Shown here in pieces: positions 1-5,072 of a stretch of 7,882 nt of DNA. The DNA is taken from NCBI GenBank assembly GCA_002329665.1, contig DCTV01000024.1:1-7882 (forward strand), given 5' to 3'. The stretch comes from Christensenella sp. UBA1431 (lineage in GTDB: Bacteria; Bacillota; Clostridia; Christensenellales; UBA1431). The position numbers were made by a program, and so were the translations under genes. The notes beneath the pieces are model-generated. The model searched no databases, was not told the origin of the DNA, and saw only the letters and a list, made by a program, of their open reading frames with translations. Positions within the stretch are counted from its first letter, which is position 1, and each line of letters begins with the position of its first letter.

Positions 1-53
1 TAGGTCGCCGCCGGATTCCAATATCAAATGATCGGTCCTTTTGCAAAACGTGC

Positions 54-82
54 TTGAGGGCCGGTTATTTTTTGGATAGTAT
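54..82 (+). promoter_or_regulatory. Putative sigma-A-type promoter for the M1 peptidase gene
   Basis: A -35-like TTGAGG (54-59) and a -10-like TAGTAT (77-82) are separated by 17 bp. Transcription would start about 45 nt before the ATG at 133. The perfect palindrome TTTTGCAAAA (39-48) lies just upstream of the -35 and could be a regulator site, but this is speculative. The window begins only 53 bp upstream, so a more distal promoter cannot be excluded. Confidence 0.45.
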
Positions 83-132
83 TACAATAGATTGGTTGTT
101 GGGGCCGGATCGCCAACGGGAGGACGGAGCCG

Positions 133-1641
133 ATGAAGAAGCCGAAACCGCTCATATGCATCGGAATCATATGTGTCCTTGCGGCTGCGGGGATTATCTT
201 CCTCTTGCCTGTTTTTACGGGGCAGGCGACGGATGAAAACGGCCTGCACGCGCCCGGCGAACGCCTGCAGTCCGTGTACGAGATCGACTGGACGCTCGAC
301 CCGGACGGCCGCACGCTGACCGCGAATCAGCATGTGGACTACGTGAACGCGGAAACGGTACCGCTGACAGAGGTATACTTCCACCTGTATCCTAACTATT
401 TCGCAACGGAGGAAAGCGCGCCGTTCGAAGAATCGGAAATGAAAAACGCATATCCCAACGGATTTTCTGCCGGGAAGATCGTGTTTTCGCGCATAGAAGC
501 GGACGGAAAGCCGGCGGATTGCAAGATCGAGGGCGACTCCGGGGGCATCCTGAACATACGGCTTGCCGGGCCAATTGAACCCGGCGCCCATGTATCCTGC
601 GAATTCGAATACGAGGTGACCCTGCCCGAATGCGTGGGCAGGTTCGGCGCGGGAGACGATACGATCCAGCTGTGCAACGCCTATCCGATCGCCGCCGTAT
701 ACGACGACGAGGGGTGGAACCTCGACCCGTACTACGCCGTGGGGGACCCTTTCTACAGCGACGTCTCCAACTATACGGTGCGCATCACCTGCCCGCCCGA
801 ATACACCGTAACGGGATCGGGGCAAAGGAGCAAGCTAGAAACCGGCGGCGGGACTACGTCCCATACGTTCGCGTGCCCGGACGTGCGGGACGTCGCTTTC
901 GTCGCGGGCAAAGGGCTCAGGCCTGTTTCGGCGGAAGCGGCGGGGGTGAGGGTCACGAGCTGGCATTACAGCGACGAAGCAGCCGGAAAGGCCGCGCTCA
1001 GGTGCGCCTGTGACGCCGTGGAAGTGTTCTCCGACATTTTCGGAAGATACCCGTATCCCGAGTTGAATGTGATCGAATCCGACCTGTACTACGGCGGGAT
1101 GGAATACCCGAACGCCGTGCTCATCACCGACAGACTGTACAGGCAGGGCGCGCGGGATACGCTCGAATACGTCATCGTGCACGAGGTAGCCCACCAGTGG
1201 TGGTACGGGGTCGTCGGCAGCGACCAGATCGACGATCCGTGGCTCGACGAGGCGCTCACCGAGTTCAGCACGCTGCTTTTCTACAGGGAGCGCTACGGAG
1301 AAACGCGTTTTCGGCAAGTGTACGAAAAACGGATCGGGTTGAGCCTTACTCTGTTCGATTATGCGGTTTCCGAGCCCAAACCGGTGGGCCTCAAAACGAG
1401 CGAGGCAGGGGACAATATGTGGTACACTGTCGTCGTGTATAAACAGGGGGCGCGCATGTTCCGCGATCTGCACGAAAAAATGGGGGACGACGCGTTTAAA
1501 TCCTCGCTCAAAGCCTATTATCAGAATATGTACCTGGGTAACGCCGCGCCGTCCGATCTGTATCTTGCGCTAAACGGCGCGACGGGGACGGACTGTTCCG
1601 GTTTCATATCCGCATACCTTATCGGACGGCCGGCGCCATAA
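133..1641 (+). CDS. Membrane-anchored M1-family zinc metallopeptidase
   Basis: Gluzincin peptidase of the M1 (aminopeptidase N-like) family, 502 aa. The zinc motif is H350-E351-V-A-H354, followed after 18 residues by E373, giving the classic HExxH-x18-E layout. A GGMEYPN motif at 321-327 corresponds to the GxMEN substrate-binding motif, and Y436 in VYKQGARMF is the likely catalytic tyrosine. Residues about 7-29 form one hydrophobic segment after a short basic N-terminus, without a lipobox cysteine. The enzyme is therefore probably anchored with its catalytic domain outside the cell, or secreted. Residues about 45-300 fit the N-terminal beta-domain. At about 500 aa it lacks the long C-terminal helical domain of full-size aminopeptidase N. 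GGAGG at 119-123, 9 nt before the ATG, supports the start. It probably trims peptides at the cell surface, but the substrate is unknown. Confidence 0.9.
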   Translation: MKKPKPLICIGIICVLAAAGIIFLLPVFTGQATDENGLHAPGERLQSVYEIDWTLDPDGRTLTANQHVDYVNAETVPLTEVYFHLYPNYFATEESAPFEESEMKNAYPNGFSAGKIVFSRIEADGKPADCKIEGDSGGILNIRLAGPIEPGAHVSCEFEYEVTLPECVGRFGAGDDTIQLCNAYPIAAVYDDEGWNLDPYYAVGDPFYSDVSNYTVRITCPPEYTVTGSGQRSKLETGGGTTSHTFACPDVRDVAFVAGKGLRPVSAEAAGVRVTSWHYSDEAAGKAALRCACDAVEVFSDIFGRYPYPELNVIESDLYYGGMEYPNAVLITDRLYRQGARDTLEYVIVHEVAHQWWYGVVGSDQIDDPWLDEALTEFSTLLFYRERYGETRFRQVYEKRIGLSLTLFDYAVSEPKPVGLKTSEAGDNMWYTVVVYKQGARMFRDLHEKMGDDAFKSSLKAYYQNMYLGNAAPSDLYLALNGATGTDCSGFISAYLIGRPAP

Positions 1642-1662
1642 AAAGACAATATCGTACAACTA

Positions 1663-1691
1663 TTGATTTATGCGGGCATGGGTGCTAAAAT
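1663..1691 (+). promoter_or_regulatory. Promoter of the M-box-corA transcript
   Basis: TTGATT (1663-1668) and TAAAAT (1686-1691) are spaced 17 bp apart. TG at 1683-1684 adds an extended -10. The predicted start at about 1698 lies just before the first riboswitch helix (1707), as expected for a riboswitch leader. The promoter begins 22 bp after the stop of the M1 peptidase gene, so the corA unit can be transcribed independently. Confidence 0.7.
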
Positions 1692-1706
1692 AGATTTGCA
1701 CTCCAC

Positions 1707-1858
1707 CTTCGTTAGGTGAGGTTCCTATGCGGATACAAGCTGCTGCCCTGACCCATCGAGAGATGCTAAAGGGTCAACAGGTATTGCCGGGTTAAGGTTT
1801 TACTTAATGTAGCCGGATTCATCCTATGCCGCATAGTGCCAAAGCTCAACGAGTGAAG
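1707..1858 (+). ncRNA. M-box (ykoK leader) Mg2+-sensing riboswitch
   Basis: Recognised from conserved M-box blocks: GTTAGGTGAGGTTCCTATG near 1711, GCTGCTGCCC near 1739, GGGTCAACAG at 1771-1780, and CCTATGCCGCATAGTGCC at 1823-1840 followed by AAAGCTC. Helices can be traced by eye. P1 pairs CTTCGTT (1707-1713) with AGTGAAG (1852-1858). A long-range helix pairs CTATGCGG (1725-1732) perfectly with CCGCATAG (1829-1836). One arm pairs TGACCC (1749-1754) with GGGTCA (1771-1776), and another pairs TTAAG (1792-1796) with CTTAA (1803-1807). M-box RNAs fold around Mg2+ and in Bacillota usually terminate transcription of Mg2+ transporter genes when the ion is plentiful. The corA gene downstream fits this role. 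Confidence 0.95.
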
Positions 1859-1897
1859 CGAGGCTGGCGGTAATCACGCTGTTCTTTCGCTTTGTTC
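1851..1897 (+). promoter_or_regulatory. Predicted antiterminator helix of the M-box
   Basis: GAGTGAAGCGA (1851-1861) can pair with TCGCTTTGTTC (1887-1897) over 11 positions, counting three G-U pairs. The left strand contains the 3' strand of riboswitch helix P1, and the right strand overlaps the 5' arm and loop of the terminator. The two folds are therefore mutually exclusive: P1 plus terminator with Mg2+, antiterminator without it. The pairing was found by eye and no folding energy was computed. Confidence 0.7.
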
Positions 1898-1915
1898 TGG
1901 GCGGAAGAATTTTTT
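1882..1915 (+). terminator. Riboswitch-controlled intrinsic terminator
   Basis: TTCTTTCGC (1882-1890) pairs with GCGGAAGAA (1901-1909) over nine positions including one G-U, with a 10-nt loop and a run of six T directly after (1910-1915). It lies 24 nt after the M-box and competes with the antiterminator for bases 1887-1890. This is the expected expression platform for Mg2+-induced attenuation. Confidence 0.85.
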
Positions 1916-1938
1916 AATGTAAAGAGAGGTGTGAAAGG

Positions 1939-2049
1939 ATGGACGCCGACCCTAAACGGCAACGTACAACGGAATTCAACACGAACAGGCGGGGGAGGCG
2001 TACCTGTGTCCGGACGGGCCTTTCACACGGAGCGTCGTCCCTGACCTGA
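1939..2049 (+). CDS. Candidate 36-aa leader peptide ahead of corA
   Basis: Short ORF between the riboswitch terminator and corA. GAGAGG (1924-1929) stands 9 nt before its ATG, a good ribosome binding site. The peptide starts MDADPKRQR, has an Arg-rich middle (RRGRR at about residues 17-21) and ends in a Ser-rich tail. It is in the same frame as corA but is stopped by TGA (2047-2049), with another in-frame TGA at 2068-2070 before the corA GTG. I recognise no protein family. MgtL (mgtA) and CorL (corA) of Salmonella are known leader peptides controlling Mg2+ transporter genes, and MgtL also has an acidic, Pro-containing start and an Arg run. A similar role here is inference; it may instead be an untranslated spacer. 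Confidence 0.4.
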   Translation: MDADPKRQRTTEFNTNRRGRRTCVRTGLSHGASSLT

Positions 2050-2070
2050 AACATTTTGACAGGCAGGTGA
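2044..2070 (+). promoter_or_regulatory. corA ribosome binding site with possible sequestering hairpin
   Basis: The corA Shine-Dalgarno lies in AGGCAGGTGA (2061-2070), 6 nt before the GTG at 2077, and decides that start. CAGGT (2064-2068) can pair with ACCTG (2044-2048), which contains the first two bases of the leader ORF stop codon. An alternative partner ACCTG occurs at 2002-2006. The helices are only 5 bp, so sequestration is a hypothesis. Confidence 0.35.
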
Positions 2071-2076
2071 TCGATC

Positions 2077-3009
2077 GTGCTCCGGATTTTCAAGACAGTG
2101 GAAGAGCGGCTCTTCGAACTCGAGGCTTTCGAAGAGAACGCGTGGATTCATCTTCAGGACCCTGAAGACGAGGAGATTATGCTGGTCGCAGAGGAACTGG
2201 GCGTGGAGCCCGACTTCCTCAAGGCGGCGACGGACGAAGAAGAGCGCGCGCGCATAGACTGGGAAAACGGACAGACGCTGATCCTCGTCGACGTGCCCGT
2301 GCTCGACGACGAAAGAAGCGCGCTGAACTATACGACGCTCCCGCTGGGGATCGTGCACACGGACAAGTATATCGTTACTGTCTGCATGGCGGAGACGACC
2401 ATCATCGAGGACTTCATGGAAGAGAGGGTGCGCGGGTTTTACACGTTCAAGAAGACCCGCTTCATCCTGCAGCTTTTGTTCAAGATCTCCGCGAAGTACC
2501 TGGTATACCTCCGGCAGATCGACAAGGTCAGCACCAACGTGCAGAACGAGCTTCAGAAATCGATGAAGAACCGGGAGCTTCTCCAGATGATGCAGTTGGA
2601 GAAAAGCCTCGTGTTTTTCTCCACGTCGCTGGTGGCCAACGAAGCCGTGATGGAAAAGCTCATGCGCACAGAGGCCGTGAAGAAATATTCGGAGGACGCG
2701 GAACTGCTCGATGACGTCATCGTCGAGAACAAACAGGCCATCGAGATGTGTACCATCTACCGCGACATCCTCTCGGGGACGATGGACGCCTTCGCTTCCA
2801 TCATCTCCAACAACCTCAACGTGGTGATGAAATTCCTCGCGGCGGCCACCATCATCCTCTCGGTCCCGACGCTCATCGCCTCGATTTGGGGGATGAACGT
2901 GCGCCTGCCGTTCATGGAAAGCCCGATCGGGTTCTGGGCCGTGCTCGGGATAGCCTGCGCCGCCGCCGGTATCACGATATGGCTTTTATGGAAAAAGAAA
3001 ATGTTGTAG
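2077..3009 (+). CDS. corA: CorA-family Mg2+ transporter
   Basis: Homologue of the CorA channel (2-TM-GxN superfamily), which forms membrane pentamers and carries Mg2+ and sometimes Co2+ or Ni2+ into the cell. The 310 aa length is normal. The signature GMN is at residues 272-274, preceded by W where the classic motif has Y. TM1 is about 253-271 and TM2 about 285-305, followed by a short Lys-rich cytoplasmic tail (WKKKML). The N-terminal cytoplasmic domain is acidic, as in CorA proteins that sense intracellular Mg2+, and about 150-245 gives the long stalk helices. The GTG start is chosen because AGGCAGGTGA precedes it and the protein then begins MLRIFKTVE, as relatives do. The M-box upstream strongly supports Mg2+ as substrate. 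The fmdB-like gene follows 42 nt later. Confidence 0.92.
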   Translation: MLRIFKTVEERLFELEAFEENAWIHLQDPEDEEIMLVAEELGVEPDFLKAATDEEERARIDWENGQTLILVDVPVLDDERSALNYTTLPLGIVHTDKYIVTVCMAETTIIEDFMEERVRGFYTFKKTRFILQLLFKISAKYLVYLRQIDKVSTNVQNELQKSMKNRELLQMMQLEKSLVFFSTSLVANEAVMEKLMRTEAVKKYSEDAELLDDVIVENKQAIEMCTIYRDILSGTMDAFASIISNNLNVVMKFLAAATIILSVPTLIASIWGMNVRLPFMESPIGFWAVLGIACAAAGITIWLLWKKKML

Positions 3010-3051
3010 AATAGTAGTGACCATATGACTCTCAACAGGAGGGAAGACCTT

Positions 3052-3258
3052 ATGCCGTACCTGAATTTCAAATGCCAAAGATGCAACGAGGTATTCGAAG
3101 AGCTTGTGAATTTCGGGGAGGTCGAGGCCGAATGCCCGAAATGCGGCGAAACCTGCGCGCGGGCGTTTGAAGGAGAATGCAACTTCCACGTTCCCGGGAG
3201 CCTGACGGGCCGGCTCAGGAAGGGAACGGGCGCGCCCCTTCCCGGGAAGGGGGAATGA
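3052..3258 (+). CDS. FmdB-type small zinc-ribbon protein
   Basis: A 68-aa protein beginning MPYLNFKCQRC, matching the FmdB regulatory-protein family (CxxC_CxxC zinc ribbon). The two CxxC knuckles are C8/C11 and C28/C31 (ECPKCGE) and should bind one Zn2+; C35 is an extra cysteine. The tail after about residue 45 is Gly-, Pro- and Arg-rich and probably disordered. An in-frame ATG at 3025 exists, but AGGAGGG (3037-3043) lies 8 nt before the ATG at 3052, and the family consensus also begins there. Members are common and mostly of unknown function; the original FmdB was proposed to regulate an amidase operon. It sits between corA and murA on the same strand, so co-transcription is likely. Its 3' end carries a perfect palindrome (3235-3252). 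Confidence 0.8.
   Translation: MPYLNFKCQRCNEVFEELVNFGEVEAECPKCGETCARAFEGECNFHVPGSLTGRLRKGTGAPLPGKGE
3235..3252. repeat. 18-bp perfect palindrome at the end of the zinc-ribbon gene
   Basis: CCCCTTCCCGGGAAGGGG is its own reverse complement. It lies inside the last codons of the FmdB-type gene. In RNA it would give a 7-bp GC-rich stem with a CCGG loop, but no T-run follows, so it is not a standard intrinsic terminator. The core TTCCCGGGA also occurs near 3191-3199. It could be a transcript-stabilising hairpin or simply GC-rich codon use. Confidence 0.5.
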
Positions 3259-3312
3259 CGCCTGTCAGGGATTGCATCACCGCCATGTAAAAGACGATTT
3301 TCGGGTGGAAAT

Positions 3313-3354
3313 GGAGGTGAACCCGGTGCGGTATACAGACCGCGCCAGGTAGGA
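3313..3354 (+). promoter_or_regulatory. murA translation-start region: strong SD, hairpin and mini-ORF
   Basis: A strong Shine-Dalgarno GGAGGTGA (3313-3320) is 34 nt from the murA TTG, too far for direct use. An 8-bp stem pairs GGTGCGGT (3325-3332) with ACCGCGCC (3339-3346) around a 6-nt loop. Folding it leaves about 12 nt between SD and TTG. The SD is also well placed for GTG 3326, which opens a mini-ORF of 8 codons ending in TAG (3350-3352), two bases before the TTG. A weaker local AGGTAGGA abuts the start. Start choice for murA therefore probably depends on one of these arrangements. Confidence 0.45.
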
Positions 3355-4638
3355 TTGGAGAAACTGTTGGTTCGTGGGGGCAGGCCACTTAGGGGCACCG
3401 TGACGGTGAGCGGCGCGAAGAACGCCGCGGTCGCGCTGCTGCCTGCCACAATCCTGGCAAGGGACGCCTGTGTGGTGGATAACCTGCCGGAGATACAGGA
3501 CGTCCTCCTGCTTCGGGATATCCTTTCGCGTATGGGCGCGAAAGTGGAATACGTCCCCGAAGAACGGCGCATGACCGTCGACACGTCGGCCGATATGACG
3601 ACCGGGGCCACGTTCGGGCTGGTGCGCCGCATGCGCGCGTCCTATTACCTGCTGGGCGCGCTGCTCGCACGCTACGGCCACGCGCAGATAGCGCTGCCGG
3701 GCGGATGCGACATCGGCCAGCGCCCCATCGACCAGCACCTCAAGGGCCTGCGGGCGCTGGGCGCCGAGGTCGAGACGGAGCACGGCATACTCAAGGCAAA
3801 GACGGACGGCCTGAGGGGGGCCGAAGTCTACCTGGACGTTGCCAGCGTAGGCGCGACGGTCAACATCATGCTCGCCTCGGTGCACGCCGAAGGGCTGACC
3901 ACGATCGTCAACGCCGCGAAGGAGCCGCACGTGGTGGACCTGGCCAACTTCCTCAACTGCATGGGCGCTTCCGTCAAAGGGGCGGGCACGGACGTCATAC
4001 GGGTCCGCGGGAAAAAGGACCTGCACGGCACGTCCTACACCATCATCCCCGACCAGATCGAGGCGGGGACGCTGATGATCGCAGCCGCGGCGACGCGCGG
4101 GGACGTCGTGATCCAGAACGTGATCTCGACGCACCTCGAGTCGATTTCGGCAAAGCTCATCGAGATGGGCGTTCATGTGGATCAGGGCTACGACCATGTC
4201 CGCGTGTACAGCGACAAGCGCCCGAGGCACGTTACGATCAAGACCCTGCCCTACCCGGGATTCCCGACCGACATTCAGCAGCCGATCTCGGCGCTGTTGT
4301 GCACGGCCGAGGGCACGAGCGTCATCATCGAGAGCATCTTCGAGGACCGGTTCAAGCAGGTGGCCGAGTTTTGCAGGATGGGCGCGCGCGTGAGCGTCGA
4401 CAACCGCGTGGCGGTGATAGAGGGCGTGGAAAAGCTGACCGGCGCGCCGGTGACGGCCAGCGACCTTCGGGCCGGGGCCGCGCTGATTGTCGCCGGGCTG
4501 ATGGCGGAGGGCGAGACGTATATCAAAAACGTCAAGTTCATCGACCGCGGGTACGAGCGCATCGAAGACAAGCTTATCTCGCTGGGCGCTTCCATCGAGC
4601 GCATCGAAGTGGAGGACGAGTACGGGATGTACGAATAA
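3355..4638 (+). CDS. murA: UDP-N-acetylglucosamine 1-carboxyvinyltransferase MurA
   Basis: Cytoplasmic enzyme for the first committed step of peptidoglycan synthesis: it transfers enolpyruvate from PEP to UDP-GlcNAc. The 427 aa length matches the family. MEKLLVRGG at the start resembles Bacillota MurA proteins and fixes the start at TTG 3355. SGAKNAA (K22, N23) is the conserved substrate-binding motif. C118 in PGGCDIGQRPID is the catalytic cysteine, equivalent to Cys115 of E. coli and the residue alkylated by fosfomycin. Asp rather than Cys would give resistance, so intrinsic sensitivity is expected at this site. FPTDIQQP (D306) carries the catalytic aspartate, and DLRAGAALIVAGL and IDRGYERIE near the C-terminus are typical. 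Bacillota often have two paralogues (MurA and MurZ); which one this is cannot be decided here. It lies downstream of corA and the zinc-ribbon gene, and may share their transcript. Confidence 0.95.
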   Translation: MEKLLVRGGRPLRGTVTVSGAKNAAVALLPATILARDACVVDNLPEIQDVLLLRDILSRMGAKVEYVPEERRMTVDTSADMTTGATFGLVRRMRASYYLLGALLARYGHAQIALPGGCDIGQRPIDQHLKGLRALGAEVETEHGILKAKTDGLRGAEVYLDVASVGATVNIMLASVHAEGLTTIVNAAKEPHVVDLANFLNCMGASVKGAGTDVIRVRGKKDLHGTSYTIIPDQIEAGTLMIAAAATRGDVVIQNVISTHLESISAKLIEMGVHVDQGYDHVRVYSDKRPRHVTIKTLPYPGFPTDIQQPISALLCTAEGTSVIIESIFEDRFKQVAEFCRMGARVSVDNRVAVIEGVEKLTGAPVTASDLRAGAALIVAGLMAEGETYIKNVKFIDRGYERIEDKLISLGASIERIEVEDEYGMYE

Positions 4639-4643
4639 ACAAT

Positions 4644-4670
4644 TGCTGACAAACCTTTGGTTTGTCAGCA
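4644..4670. terminator. Perfect 12-bp stem-loop after murA
   Basis: TGCTGACAAACC (4644-4655) and GGTTTGTCAGCA (4659-4670) form a perfect 12-bp stem with a TTT loop, 6 nt after the murA stop. The tail is GGTTTCT, not a clean T-run, so termination could be weak or need a factor. It may instead protect the 3' end of the mRNA. Confidence 0.6.
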
Positions 4671-4685
4671 GGTTTCTGGTTGGTT

Positions 4686-4711
4686 GAAACGCGCGCAGGG
4701 CGCGTTTCTTT
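4686..4711 (+). terminator. Second hairpin after murA, terminator-like
   Basis: GAAACGCGC (4686-4694) pairs perfectly with GCGCGTTTC (4700-4708) around a 5-nt loop, followed by TTT (4709-4711). With the preceding hairpin it probably ends the corA-fmdB-murA transcript. Confidence 0.6.
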
Positions 4712-4749
4712 GAAGATCAAACGCACATGTCGTCAGATCGCATTGAAGC

Positions 4750-4771
4750 TTTGGGGGCTGCGGCCCCCAAA
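4750..4771. repeat. GC-rich 9-bp hairpin
   Basis: TTTGGGGGC (4750-4758) and GCCCCCAAA (4763-4771) pair perfectly around TGCG. No T-run follows on either strand, so it is not an ordinary terminator. It is the third of four hairpins within 180 bp. Confidence 0.55.
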
Positions 4772-4799
4772 CCCCAGAGAAGGTTATCGATACGCTGTG

Positions 4800-4825
4800 A
4801 ACAGAGACGTGCGCTCTGTTCTTTT
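4800..4825 (+). terminator. Intrinsic terminator-like hairpin
   Basis: AACAGAG (4800-4806) pairs with CTCTGTT (4814-4820) around a 7-nt loop, followed by CTTTT. It would stop transcripts coming from murA or from within this intergenic region before the ABC genes. Confidence 0.5.
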
Positions 4826-4971
4826 AATGTTTTGGATATTTTGCTTCGCTCATTTGGGGATGGCTCCTGTCTCCAAAAGGAGTTCTCAGATGAATGCCCC
4901 CGTTGTACGAATGTCAAACCGAAGGCTTTGGTTGATTCATGTTTGTTAAGCGACCACAATTCATATTCTCC

Positions 4972-5000
4972 TTGAGAATGAAGCGGCCGTTTAGTAGAAT
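4972..5000 (+). promoter_or_regulatory. Promoter for the ABC transporter genes, with overlapping inverted repeat
   Basis: TTGAGA (4972-4977) and TAGAAT (4995-5000) are 17 bp apart, each one base off consensus. Transcription would start near 5007, about 66 nt before the ATG. The inverted repeat ATTCTC-CTT-GAGAAT (4965-4979) covers the -35, which is a position where a repressor could act. A weaker alternative is TTGATT (4932-4937) with CACAAT (4955-4960). Confidence 0.6.
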
Positions 5001-5072
5001 GGGTGGCAGGAAATGGTTTGAGGAATTGCTGCTCCAACAACGGCAGACGGCATGCGGATTAAGGAGATTGCC

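Larger units (their letters stand above)
4712..5072. other. Gene-free stretch with hairpins and no identified gene
   Basis: I find no convincing gene in these 361 bases. Short ORFs exist on both strands, for instance 107 codons on the minus strand (4717-5040) and 82 on the plus strand (4727-4975), but they lack clear ribosome binding sites and recognisable domains. In the plus frame, two TGA codons (4973-4975, 4979-4981) are followed by further open sequence, so a decayed coding fragment is possible. The region looks less GC-rich than murA. It contains hairpins at 4750-4771, 4800-4820, 4917-4933 (AACCGAA/TTTGGTT) and 4965-4979, and an ATGAAT/ATTCAT pair (4890-4895, 4935-4940) enclosing the third. 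It could be a dispersed intergenic element, a small RNA or a 5' leader; none can be shown. Confidence 0.5.

Noticed and set aside
82..825. 247-codon minus-strand ORF opposite the M1 peptidase
   Set aside because: Shadow frame opposite a gene with complete catalytic motifs.
1931..2044. GTG-started short ORF in another frame after the M-box
   Set aside because: The purine-rich site ends one base before the GTG, too close to act; the ATG at 1939 has proper spacing.
3272..3301. Possible murA promoter TTGCAT with a poor -10 near 3296
   Set aside because: The -10 match is weak (GATTTT), so I do not list it as a feature, though a weak internal promoter is not excluded.
2757..3632. 291-codon minus-strand ORF spanning corA, the zinc-ribbon gene and murA
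   Set aside because: It is antisense to three well-supported genes and has a low-complexity Ser/Arg/Pro-rich translation.
3277..4230. 317-codon minus-strand ORF opposite murA
   Set aside because: Shadow of murA codon bias, with no recognisable domain and no ribosome binding site considered convincing.
3705..4649. 314-codon plus-strand ORF overlapping murA
   Set aside because: Extremely Arg/Gly-rich translation from GC-rich codons of murA in another frame; murA carries all family motifs.
5052..5072. Earlier in-frame ATG of the ABC ATPase
   Set aside because: No ribosome binding site before 5052, whereas AAGGAG lies inside this segment 6 nt before ATG 5073, where the conserved protein start begins.
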